Shown in pieces: positions 17,892 through 25,529 of a DNA stretch of 64,000 bases. The stretch comes from Herbaspirillum sp. RTI4 (GTDB lineage: Bacteria; Pseudomonadota; Gammaproteobacteria; Burkholderiales; Burkholderiaceae_D): the NCBI RefSeq assembly GCF_034313965.1, contig NZ_JAVIWQ010000002.1:2542001-2606000 (forward strand). Direction: 5' to 3'. Every line of letters begins with the position of its first letter. Within the stretch, counting starts at the first letter, position 1. The notes under the pieces are model-generated. The model did no database searches. It worked only from the letters and a program-made list of their open reading frames with translations, and had not been told where the DNA came from. Both the position numbers and the translations under genes were made by a program.

Positions 17892-18669
17892 GGACTTGGC
17901 TTTCTTGGATGAAATAGGTTTGCAAATAATCGCTCAGGTGTCTTGCCGCCATGGCGGGATTGGCCTGTTGCGACACGATAGGGTGTGTCTCTATATCCGC
18001 TTGAATCTGGATATCGAAGCAAGCGACTGTGGCTGGCACCTGCCACCACTTCCCGCCCTTGCTCAACGTGGCCGGTGTGCAGCGGATGATGGCCGGCGTG
18101 ACATCGAAGCCGCCGCGCACCGCCAGATTGGCCGCGCCGCGTTTGAAGCGGATCTGACCATCGGTGGGCGTGCGCGAGCCCTCCGGAAAGATGATCAGGT
18201 TGCCGCCAGCTTGCAAAATCGCCATGCAGTCGGCCATGAGTTCAGGACCGTGGTTATTGCGCAGGTAACCCGCTGTGCGCAAAGGGCCGCGCATGAAGGG
18301 GTTATTCCACAGGGAATTGTTAATAATGCAATTGGTCTGTCCGGCAAAGGCCATTAAAAATACGGTGTCAATCAGAGTTGGATGATTGGCAATAATGAGC
18401 AAACCGCGCCTTTGCAAGCGCTCCAGTCCGCTGATCCGGTAGCGGATGACGCCTAAGAAGCGCATCACATTAATAAAAATGCGGAAAGACAGGCCGATGC
18501 TCTCCCTTGCCAGTTCAGCGCGTCGTTGCGGGTCTCTTACCGTTAAATCCATTAGGGGGCAAATGCCCACTCTCCATAGCAATCCGCCCAAGCCGAAGGC
18601 GACAAAACTCAGGCCGGTGCCGACGATGCGCCAGCTTTGGTCGATAGTTCTGCGGCAGCCTTCAAGCAT
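17878..18669 (-). CDS. Lysophospholipid acyltransferase, PlsC-like (ApeD-like)
   Basis: This membrane-associated acyltransferase of about 263 residues has the PlsC motifs: the catalytic H-x4-D in ANHPTLID and FPEGSRT for acceptor binding. A hydrophobic N-terminal segment (about residues 15-35) should anchor it to the inner membrane. In aryl-polyene clusters an enzyme of this type is thought to esterify the polyene to a lipid. The ATG at 18669 overlaps the preceding gene by eight bases and is preferred; a longer frame to 18813 would read through the end of that gene with no family resemblance. Confidence 0.88.
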   Translation of the reverse strand: MLEGCRRTIDQSWRIVGTGLSFVAFGLGGLLWRVGICPLMDLTVRDPQRRAELARESIGLSFRIFINVMRFLGVIRYRISGLERLQRRGLLIIANHPTLIDTVFLMAFAGQTNCIINNSLWNNPFMRGPLRTAGYLRNNHGPELMADCMAILQAGGNLIIFPEGSRTPTDGQIRFKRGAANLAVRGGFDVTPAIIRCTPATLSKGGKWWQVPATVACFDIQIQADIETHPIVSQQANPAMAARHLSDYLQTYFIQESQVHATT

Positions 18670-19444
18670 GATGGCTCCAGCGCCACATTTTCCCGTTGCC
18701 CCTACGCTCCAGAGACGGTTCCCGACGCAAACGGAAACGCAGAATTTGTAATCCGGCCGCTTCCACGGGGAGATCGTCCGCGCGCTCATCTGCGTAGTCA
18801 TCTGCGCGTTCATCTACGTTACCGGCGGCATTCTTGTCCTGCGCCCTCCAGGTCAAGCGGATACAGTCCGATTGCGCCGGTTGTAGCAGCCAGGCCCAGG
18901 CAAATGCCTGACCGCCGCCGTGATAGGCAGAAAACACCTCGGGCAGCTTACTGTCGAAGGCGACTAGCAGCACTTGCGGCGCACCGTCAGCCAGCAAGCC
19001 ACAGGCGTCAATGACAGCGTGTTCAATGGTGTCCGGTCCGGCAGCGATGGCAATATTGTTGCCGTGATCGTTGCGGGCAATCGACAGCAGGCCTGCGCTG
19101 GCATTGTGTACCGACAAACTGAATGCAGCCGGCGACATCGGTACGTTGCCCGCCAGTTCCTGCAACAAGTCGACTGCCCGTGCGCATTCTCCATCGCGCG
19201 AGGCAAATACCACCGGAATACTGGCTTGCACACCCAGACACGCCGAGGCAACTTTCAGCGCCATTTTTCCGGCGGCGCTGGCGCGTCGACGCACATTGGC
19301 GGGCAAGGCGCTGAGGTCAGGCTCTCGTCGCTCGGCGGAAGTCGGATTGCCGTCGGCCCAGGCCAGCCAGTCTGCTTCTGTTTCAAGGCCGGGCGCCCAG
19401 GACGTCTGTGACGCTATGGAAAAACTGACACCGTTAGAAGGCAT
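18662..19444 (-). CDS. Ketosynthase-like chain-length factor (ApeC-like)
   Basis: This 260-residue protein belongs to the short beta-ketoacyl-synthase-like family found in aryl-polyene clusters. It lacks the active-site Cys: the segment AFSLSVHNASAGLLSIA occupies its place. In studied systems such a protein pairs with an active ketosynthase and helps set chain length. It is the first gene of the 18-gene minus-strand operon. The ATG at 19444 is chosen over a TTG at 19465; neither has a strong ribosome binding site. Near the C terminus an internal 21-bp duplication encodes two Asp-Glu-Arg-Ala-Asp-Asp copies. Confidence 0.82.
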   Translation of the reverse strand: MPSNGVSFSIASQTSWAPGLETEADWLAWADGNPTSAERREPDLSALPANVRRRASAAGKMALKVASACLGVQASIPVVFASRDGECARAVDLLQELAGNVPMSPAAFSLSVHNASAGLLSIARNDHGNNIAIAAGPDTIEHAVIDACGLLADGAPQVLLVAFDSKLPEVFSAYHGGGQAFAWAWLLQPAQSDCIRLTWRAQDKNAAGNVDERADDYADERADDLPVEAAGLQILRFRLRREPSLERRGNGKMWRWSHHA

Positions 19445-19499
19445 GTTTTTTAATTTCACTGTCAAGATTAACTTCTGTCATCACGGCAGTTTTGCAATG

Positions 19500-19742
19500 C
19501 GCTACAACGATAAATAAATATTTCAAAATTAATAAAATAAATTTGATATAAATCAGTTTGATTATCGCGCATTTATTTAACCGAAATAATTAAATGCATA
19601 AATAAAGGTATTTATTGGTATTAGTCCATATTATAAAATAATAATTTTCAGCATTAAAATTGCCAATAATAAATTTTTGTTGTCATTTATTTATATTCAA
19701 ATACATTTGAATTAAAAAAATATTTTCAATGCAATATTGCCA
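19500..19742. promoter_or_regulatory. AT-rich promoter region of the aryl-polyene operon
   Basis: About 240 bases of extremely AT-rich DNA separate the operon from the orphan gene at 19744. It contains no open frame of note, many runs of A and T, and an Fnr-like box. Such DNA would be a natural target for an H-NS/MvaT/Bv3F-type silencer. The operon promoter must lie here, but many sequences resemble a -10 and I cannot choose one safely. Confidence 0.6.
19543..19556. promoter_or_regulatory. Fnr-like box upstream of the aryl-polyene operon
   Basis: TTGATATAAATCAG matches TTGAT-N4-ATCAA at nine of ten positions. It lies about 100 bp upstream of the first operon gene. A class II promoter would start near 19508, where an AT-rich sequence could serve as a -10. 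In such AT-rich DNA a chance match is more likely than elsewhere. Confidence 0.5.
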
Positions 19743-19743
19743 T

Positions 19744-20355
19744 TCAATAATGCGCTGCAGACGCCTTGACAACGATGCCGCGCATACGGCAGGGGGCGCA
19801 TGCAGTTGGCCGGTTTTCAGACCTTTCGCGCTCGGCTTGCAGGCTCGCCAGCGTCCTTTCGGCTGCTGTGGTGCTGTTTAGGCGGGTCAGTTCTTTATGG
19901 CTTGCTTCCAGTTCATAGTAACTAATCAGCGCATTTTCGGAGAAATGAACGTGTTTTTCCGACTTCACAGGGCGCGATAATCCGGCATTTATTCGTAATG
20001 CCTCGTTGAACGAGTTTGCGTTCTGAGAAGCACGCTGAAAACGGTTCTGTAAAGTTCGCCCCATTGTGCCGAAAAGTGCAGGTTCTTGCGGCGCAGGCAA
20101 GACCGGTTGCCGGCGGCCCGCACTGCCAGACTGCGTCAGTGCCTCGGAGGTAGCGGGGATCAGGCCGGTGCGCGTTATTTTGTCCTGAATCTTGGCCTGA
20201 ATCTCGCGCTGAATTTCGGCCTGAATTTCAGCCTGAATTTCAGCCTGATAGGCCCGTTCGATCGAATAGCAATAAAACGGCGCTGACTGGGTTGGCATGG
20301 CATCAACAACCGGCGCGGCCGTCCTCCCTCTTGCGAGGCTGATAAGAGAAAACAT
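19744..20355 (-). CDS. Orphan protein with tandem Gln-Ala-Glu-Ile repeats
   Basis: I do not recognise this 203-residue protein. It is very probably real: AAGGAGG lies seven bases before the ATG. Residues 37-62 are repeats of Gln-Ala-Glu-Ile, encoded by 12-bp units, probably a helical or coiled-coil segment. A basic, Gln/Asn-rich region follows, then KHVHFSEN near residue 133, which fits the eukaryotic K-x-V-x-F phosphatase-docking pattern, and a Ser/Glu-rich helical C terminus. It has no signal peptide or membrane helix. It is transcribed towards the polyene operon but separated from it by the AT-rich region. A secreted effector is one possibility, with little direct support. Confidence 0.6.
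   Translation of the reverse strand: MFSLISLARGRTAAPVVDAMPTQSAPFYCYSIERAYQAEIQAEIQAEIQREIQAKIQDKITRTGLIPATSEALTQSGSAGRRQPVLPAPQEPALFGTMGRTLQNRFQRASQNANSFNEALRINAGLSRPVKSEKHVHFSENALISYYELEASHKELTRLNSTTAAERTLASLQAERERSENRPTACAPCRMRGIVVKASAAHY
20187..20250. repeat. 12-bp tandem repeats inside the orphan gene
   Basis: About five imperfect 12-bp units related to CTGAATTTCAGC lie head to tail, in frame, so changes in copy number would lengthen or shorten the protein by four residues per unit without a frameshift. Confidence 0.8.
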
Positions 20356-20551
20356 TTGATTTCCTCCTTGTCATGTAAATGGGTCTCACATAGTAATGGA
20401 ACTACAAGATGAAGCACCGGATTGTCAGATAATTAATATTTTCATGGGAAAAGGACCCAAAAAATGACGTTTCTGAGATAAAAATCAGGGGAAAACGACT
20501 TGAGCGCCCTTATTGCCGCGCCAAGCCGCCCAGCGAAGGTGCTTTCGATTG

Positions 20552-20744
20552 GGGTCTGTTGACGTTTCATTGACGAGATGCGCCTTGCCATCACACTTTC
20601 TGGGAAAACTCTCCGGGAACGGCTACGGGCGTCGCCTGCCGTTGTTGCAGCTCCTTGCCGTAGCCCCGCGACGACGCGTCGCTGGGCCTAGGCAGTCACC
20701 GCCTGCCGCGCGTTCGCACTCGTCAATGAAACGTCAACAGACCC
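20552..20744. mobile_element. 193-bp element with 26-bp perfect terminal inverted repeats
   Basis: The left arm at 20552-20577 (starting GGGTCTGTTGACG) is repeated exactly in reverse complement at 20719-20744. The 141 bp between them hold no gene and include a smaller hairpin (CGGCTACGG with CCGTAGCC). Size and structure fit a MITE, a non-autonomous insertion element. No target duplication is obvious. It fills most of the 424-bp gap between the orphan gene and chrA, so it may influence either promoter. Confidence 0.75.
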
Positions 20745-20778
20745 TAGTATCCGCAAGCGAATAACAATACTATTTGTC

Positions 20779-22143
20779 ATGAAAAAAGACCTTGCATCGC
20801 CTCTCAATACCCCGGAATCGCGACCCGCATCGGTCAGTTTTTGGACTGCCTTCGCTTTTTGGCTGAAATTAGGCTTCATCAGTTTTGGCGGCCCTGCCGG
20901 GCAGATAGCTCTCATGCATCAGGAGCTGGTGGAAAACCGACGCTGGATTTCAGAGCGCCGCTTCCTGCATGCACTGAACTATTGCATGGTCTTGCCTGGC
21001 CCCGAGGCGCAACAACTCGCTACCTACATAGGGTGGCTGATGCATCGTACCTGGGGCGGTATTGCCGCTGGGGCGCTGTTTGTGTTGCCTTCCTTGCTGA
21101 TCCTGATCGGATTGTCCTGGCTCTATATTGCGTTTGGCCATATGGCGCTGGTTGCCGGTCTGTTTTATGGCATCAAGCCGGCCGTGACCGCCATCGTGCT
21201 GCAAGCGGCGCATCGTATTGGTTCACGCGCACTCAGGAATAAGGCCTTGTGGGCTATTGCCGGAGCTTCTTTCCTTGCGATTTTTGCCCTTGACCTGCCA
21301 TTTCCATTGATCGTGCTGGCGGCGGCGCTCGTCGGTTATGTTGGCGGCCGGATCAAGCCAGCGCTGTTTGAACTCGGTGGCGGTCATGGCAAGTCTGCCG
21401 CTTCGTATGGCCCGGCGCTGATCGACGACAAGACGCCCACCCCCGAACATGCCCGTTTCAGCTGGCGCGGACTGTGTCGGATATCGCTTGTCGGCGCACT
21501 GCTGTGGGCGATTCCTATGGGCTTGCTGTCCATCGTCTGCGGCTGGAAGCACGCTTTGACGCAAATGGGCTGGTTTTTTACCAAAGCCGCTTTGCTGACC
21601 TTCGGCGGGGCATATGCCGTCTTGCCTTATGTTTTTCAGGGCGCAGTCGGGTATTACGGATGGCTGACTCCGGCGCAGATGATGGACGGACTGGCGCTGG
21701 GCGAGACGACGCCGGGGCCGCTGATCATGGTGGTGGCGTTCGTTGGTTTTGTCGGCGGCTATGTTAAAGCGCTGTTCGGCCCGGATAGCCTGTTCCTGGC
21801 CGGTGCTGTTGCTGCCATCGTAGTGACGTGGTTTACTTTTTTGCCTTCGTTCCTGTTTATTCTGGCCGGGGGACCATTGATAGAGTCAACGCACAACGTG
21901 CGTAGTTTCACTGCGCCGCTCACGGCAATCACCGCTGCCGTGGTGGGCGTGATCGTGAATCTGGCCTTCTTTTTTGGCTATCACGTCCTCTGGCCGCAAG
22001 GTTTTGCCGGCAGGTTTGATGTGTTGTCCGCCCTGATTGCGCTGGGAGCGGGCGTTGCTTTATTCCGCTTCAAACGCCATGTGATTCATGTCATTGCCGG
22101 GTGCGCCGTGATCGGCTTGCTCTTGAAAATGCTGGTGCTGTAA
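20779..22143 (+). CDS. chrA: Chromate transporter, ChrA family
   Basis: This 454-residue inner-membrane protein belongs to the chromate ion transporter family, thought to export chromate. It is the long, two-domain form: one CHR unit begins with FWLKLGFISFGGPAGQIALM near residue 25 and the second with FFTKAALLTFGGAYAVLPYV near residue 265. The PGPEAQQLATYIGW and ETTPGPLIMVVAFVGF segments are the paired family motifs. About ten membrane helices are visible. There is no clear ribosome binding site before the ATG. No chrB regulator is nearby. The upstream inverted-repeat element ends only 35 bp before the start. Confidence 0.93.
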   Translation: MKKDLASPLNTPESRPASVSFWTAFAFWLKLGFISFGGPAGQIALMHQELVENRRWISERRFLHALNYCMVLPGPEAQQLATYIGWLMHRTWGGIAAGALFVLPSLLILIGLSWLYIAFGHMALVAGLFYGIKPAVTAIVLQAAHRIGSRALRNKALWAIAGASFLAIFALDLPFPLIVLAAALVGYVGGRIKPALFELGGGHGKSAASYGPALIDDKTPTPEHARFSWRGLCRISLVGALLWAIPMGLLSIVCGWKHALTQMGWFFTKAALLTFGGAYAVLPYVFQGAVGYYGWLTPAQMMDGLALGETTPGPLIMVVAFVGFVGGYVKALFGPDSLFLAGAVAAIVVTWFTFLPSFLFILAGGPLIESTHNVRSFTAPLTAITAAVVGVIVNLAFFFGYHVLWPQGFAGRFDVLSALIALGAGVALFRFKRHVIHVIAGCAVIGLLLKMLVL

Positions 22144-22166
22144 AGGCAGGCAGTCGATACAGGCTC

Positions 22167-23246
22167 TCAATGCCGATGCTGGTGGTGGGCATCTGGAAAA
22201 TGGGAGTGAACGTGCGTCAAATGACTGTGCCTGTGCGGGTGACTGTGACTGAGGGTAACATCGGTGGCATCGGTGGCATCGGTGGCATCGCCGCCAGCGG
22301 CATGCGCATGCTGATGGTGAAGATCATTATGGACATGCTCATGGTCGTGTTCCAGAGCCTCATGGTCGTGCGCGTGGCCGTGTTGTTCTGTCAGATGCAG
22401 CCAGATTCCCAGTGCCATGCAGGTACCGGCAACTCCCAGCGTCAGCGTGATCGGTTCGCCCATGGCGAGCGCCAATAGCGCACCAATAAACGGGGCGACA
22501 GAAAAATAGGCGCTGGTACGGGCCGTCCCCAGATGGCGCAAGCCCAGCACAAACAGCGTCAAACTGACGCCATAGGCGAAAAATCCGACCAGCATGGCGG
22601 CACCCACCAGCGTCAGCGGCGGTAAGCTGGCACCTGCGATGAAGGCGAGCAGCAGATTGACGGTACCGGCAACCAGTCCTTTGGCGGCGGCAATCCAGGT
22701 GGCGTCGGTCAGAGAAACTTTGCGCGTCAGATTGTTATCGATGCCCCAGGCCAGGCACGCGCCGAGCACCGCCAGCGCAGGCCATACTCCCTCAAGTCGG
22801 GCCTCGCCGGACCAGCTCAGGATGACTGCGCCAACGACGATGGCGATCATTCCCAATGCAATCCGGCGATCGAAATTTTCCTTGAAGACGAACCAGGCCA
22901 GTAGCGCCGTGAATACCCCTTCAGCGTTGAGCAGCAGCGAGGCACCCGATGCCGACATTCCGTTGAGACCCAGCATCAACAAGACCGGCCCGATGATGCC
23001 TCCGGCCAGAATCGCGCCGGCAAACCAGGGCGCTTCATTGGACGGCAGTTTCACCGCAGGGGCGTGGCTGAGATAGCGGTAGAGACTCAGCCCCAGACCG
23101 GAACCCAGATATAACAGGCCGGCCAGCAGCCAGGGATTCACTGCATGAAGTAGTAATTTGGCCAGCGGCGTACCCGCTCCGAACAAGAGCGCGGCACCTA
23201 GCGCTGCCGGTATGCCTTCGCGGCGCAGGCCAGTAAGCAGTTTCAT
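22167..23246 (-). CDS. EamA/DMT-family transporter with histidine-rich tail
   Basis: The first 285 residues form a ten-helix EamA transporter of the drug/metabolite superfamily, located in the inner membrane. The last 75 or so residues are a hydrophilic tail with about two dozen histidines, mostly in His-x-His pairs, interrupted by a Thr-Asp-Ala repeat encoded by a 9-bp tandem repeat (22254-22290). Such tails bind Zn, Ni or Co, which suggests metal transport or metal-dependent control; this is inference. The gene converges with chrA, 24 bp apart. Start at 23246. Confidence 0.88.
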   Translation of the reverse strand: MKLLTGLRREGIPAALGAALLFGAGTPLAKLLLHAVNPWLLAGLLYLGSGLGLSLYRYLSHAPAVKLPSNEAPWFAGAILAGGIIGPVLLMLGLNGMSASGASLLLNAEGVFTALLAWFVFKENFDRRIALGMIAIVVGAVILSWSGEARLEGVWPALAVLGACLAWGIDNNLTRKVSLTDATWIAAAKGLVAGTVNLLLAFIAGASLPPLTLVGAAMLVGFFAYGVSLTLFVLGLRHLGTARTSAYFSVAPFIGALLALAMGEPITLTLGVAGTCMALGIWLHLTEQHGHAHDHEALEHDHEHVHNDLHHQHAHAAGGDATDATDATDVTLSHSHPHRHSHLTHVHSHFPDAHHQHRH

Positions 23247-23267
23247 TTAATCATTTCCCTTATTTTC

Positions 23268-23364
23268 AGGACTGACGCAAAAGGCCGCTGGGATTGTTGA
23301 ATCGCCTTGCTGTGCTACTCGCACTGTTTGCGGCAATGCGTCTGGCTAGCGGTTTTTGATGAGG
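23268..23364. mobile_element. MITE-like element, copy 1 (degraded right end)
   Basis: This stretch begins AGGACTGACGCAAAA and, over about 95 bases, closely resembles the reverse complement of the intact element at 42346-42448 (roughly three of four bases by eye). Its right inverted repeat is largely lost. It lies between the EamA and channel genes and contains no gene. Confidence 0.7.
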
Positions 23365-23548
23365 GAATTTTCGAAAACTGCGCAATTACATCGGGATAGT
23401 AGCGGTATTTTGCTATGAATCTGGCGTTTTTGATTTATCGCAAGCTATGCCGACCCCCGATAGATCATATTCAGCACACTATATTGCGATTTATGCGTTG
23501 GTTCAGACAGAGCAACCACCATTGATTCCCCACCTCCGAGGATTTTTG

Positions 23549-24313
23549 ATGTCTACCCATCGTGCGCACAACATGCCCAAACCTTATTTTGGCTGGCTGG
23601 TACGGCCAATGTTGCTGGCGGCTTTGCTCTTATGCATTCCTGCCTTTTATCTGGTGATGAGCGACCCACAATCGGCTTACCGCAGCCTGGGTTTCGCATC
23701 CTATGGATTGGCGGCAATATTGATTGGTGCCGAGTGGTTCATACGGCATCAGCATCCTACATTCAGAGGTAAAAATGAGCGGGTGCAATTGGATGCGCTT
23801 ATTTTCTTCGGGGCATTGGTCAGCGCCTGGCCGACCAGTTTTTCCTGGCCGTTTATCGAATGGCTGCTGCGGCTGACATTTTGCGCCATCGTTTTTTTGC
23901 GGCTGGCCACCTTGCTGGGACGGTATGTTGCGCCACATCGTTTGCTGCAAATGGTGGCGATGGCCTTGTTTCTGCTTGCTATAGCAGGAGAGGGCTTCCT
24001 CTTGCTGGAGCCGAAAGTCCATACCTATGCCGATGGTGTGTGGCTGGCGTTTCTTACCTGCGCCACGCTAGGCTATGGCGACATTGTGCCAACGACGCCC
24101 GCATCCCGTATTTTTGCCGTTTTTATCGTGCTGCTGGGGTATGCCTTATTTTCAGTCGTGACCGCTAGCATTTCGGCCATTCTGGTGGGAGAGGATGAGA
24201 AAATCATTCGCAAAGAATTGCATGCCGATACCCGTATGTTGAGGGCGGAGATTGCAGCGCTACGCAAGGAATTGCGTAGCGCTGTCGGTAGCAAACCTGA
24301 GTTGCCGAATTAA
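23549..24313 (+). CDS. Potassium-channel-like membrane protein
   Basis: This 254-residue protein is an ion channel of the two-pore-helix (Ion_trans_2) type. The selectivity filter TLGYGD is visible at about residue 175, flanked by membrane helices; three or four further hydrophobic segments lie in the N-terminal half. The C terminus after residue 215 is a charged, probably coiled-coil helix (KELHADTRMLRAEIAALRKEL). There is no RCK/TrkA-N domain, so regulation would differ from Kch. The start at 23549 has GAGGA eight bases upstream; a longer frame from 23447 shows no support. Confidence 0.85.
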   Translation: MSTHRAHNMPKPYFGWLVRPMLLAALLLCIPAFYLVMSDPQSAYRSLGFASYGLAAILIGAEWFIRHQHPTFRGKNERVQLDALIFFGALVSAWPTSFSWPFIEWLLRLTFCAIVFLRLATLLGRYVAPHRLLQMVAMALFLLAIAGEGFLLLEPKVHTYADGVWLAFLTCATLGYGDIVPTTPASRIFAVFIVLLGYALFSVVTASISAILVGEDEKIIRKELHADTRMLRAEIAALRKELRSAVGSKPELPN

Positions 24314-24362
24314 TTGAAGAAGTTTCTGAATAAGCTACTGCGCGACGCTTACCCTGAGACTC

Positions 24363-24420
24363 CTTAGTGTGAATTAAAACTTAGTGTGAATTAAAACTTA
24401 GTACGAATTAACTTAGTGCG
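24363..24420. repeat. 15-17-bp tandem repeat at the Usp gene end
   Basis: CTTAGTGTGAATTAAAA occurs twice exactly, followed by a shortened copy and a partial copy that carries the stop codon of the minus-strand Usp gene. Each unit contains the TAA in the same orientation, so the gene end has been copied head to tail. Confidence 0.88.
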
Positions 24421-25237
24421 ACATCAGCACAGGAATCGTCATCGTGCGCAAGATGCTCAAAGTGACGCCGCCGAGCAATATTTCGCGGAAACGGGTGTGT
24501 CCGTAGCCACCCATGACCAGCAGGTCAGAACCTTTATCCGCCGCCAGCGAGAGCAAGGCATTGCCGATATCGAGATCGGTCTTTCTTTGTTCAACATCGA
24601 TTTTGACGCCATGCCGCGCAAGGTATAAGCCGATATCGGCACCCGGTTGTTCGCCATGCACATCGAATTGCTTGGATGTATTAAACAAGGCGACGGTGAC
24701 ATTTTTAGCTTTTTTGAGGATGGGAAGGGCATTCGTTACGGCGCGAGTGGCTTCCATGCTGCCATCCCATGCAATCAGGACGTTGCTTCCGAGACGATCA
24801 AAATTACCGGCATAAGGCAGGGCGAGTACCGGGCGGGCGGAATTGAGCATGACGTATTCGGGCAAATCGGTGATGAGGTCATCAGTTCGCTCATCCGGAT
24901 CGGTTTGACTGAGAATCACCAGGTCGCTATAGCGTGCTTGCAGTGACAGACCGCCACCGGCATCGTCATCGACCAGCCGACGCTCAAAGGAGTTAACGCC
25001 CATTTGCCGCGCAATCGCATCGAATTGATCGAGGGCCAGATTCGCCTGCGCGCGCAAGGAGGTAATCACCGATTCGATAAACACCACGCCGTCCTGATAG
25101 AGGTAGCGCGACACGCCTGTCATGGCCGAACCGATTAAATGGGCGTCTTCCGCAATAGCGATTTTGGCGGCAATTTTAATGCGGGCGGCGGCATGGCTGG
25201 ATTGATCAACATGCACAAGCAGGGTTTTATAAGTCAT
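24413..25237 (-). CDS. Universal stress protein, tandem UspA domains
   Basis: This 274-residue protein contains two UspA-like halves. The first begins YKTLLVHVDQSSHAAARI; the second begins VLIAWDGSMEATRAVTNALP at about residue 155 and ends with the ATP-binding GGYGHTRFREILLGGVT. The N-terminal half lacks an equally clear nucleotide-binding motif, as is usual for tandem forms. A role in survival under oxygen or energy stress is likely given the perfect Fnr box upstream and the neighbouring Fnr regulator. The ATG at 25237 follows AAAGGTGA; a longer frame to 25297 is unsupported. Confidence 0.9.
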   Translation of the reverse strand: MTYKTLLVHVDQSSHAAARIKIAAKIAIAEDAHLIGSAMTGVSRYLYQDGVVFIESVITSLRAQANLALDQFDAIARQMGVNSFERRLVDDDAGGGLSLQARYSDLVILSQTDPDERTDDLITDLPEYVMLNSARPVLALPYAGNFDRLGSNVLIAWDGSMEATRAVTNALPILKKAKNVTVALFNTSKQFDVHGEQPGADIGLYLARHGVKIDVEQRKTDLDIGNALLSLAADKGSDLLVMGGYGHTRFREILLGGVTLSILRTMTIPVLMSH

Positions 25238-25323
25238 GGAGTCACCTTTACGGTGTTGCATTGATGGGAGGCGCGGATGACCGCGTCGTTGCTGCATCTT
25301 CTGCCATATCCGGGAAAACCGGC

Positions 25324-25337
25324 TTGATCCATATCAA
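25324..25337. promoter_or_regulatory. Perfect Fnr/Anr box upstream of the tandem Usp gene
   Basis: TTGATCCATATCAA is a perfect TTGAT-N4-ATCAA site, centred about 93 bp upstream of the ATG at 25237. It differs by one base from the box upstream of the aspartate operon. An Fnr-type regulator is encoded 193 bp further on. Confidence 0.8.
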
Positions 25338-25529
25338 ATGGCGAATGGCGAATGGCGATGCAATAGTTATGCGGAGAGACGACGAAGGTTTCCGTTCCCA
25401 TGAAAGTACATGATCTGTTGACGCTGTAAATTCAAGGGGCGAGGGCTATGGAGCCTCTGATTGAACGACGGTCGTTCAGCTACTCTCAAACAACCGTTTA
25501 TCCCACCAGTTTGACCAGTGCCATTAAGC

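Noticed and set aside
22101..22478. A 125-codon plus-strand frame over the EamA tail
   Set aside because: Its Met/Val-rich translation is simply the complement of the His-rich tail.
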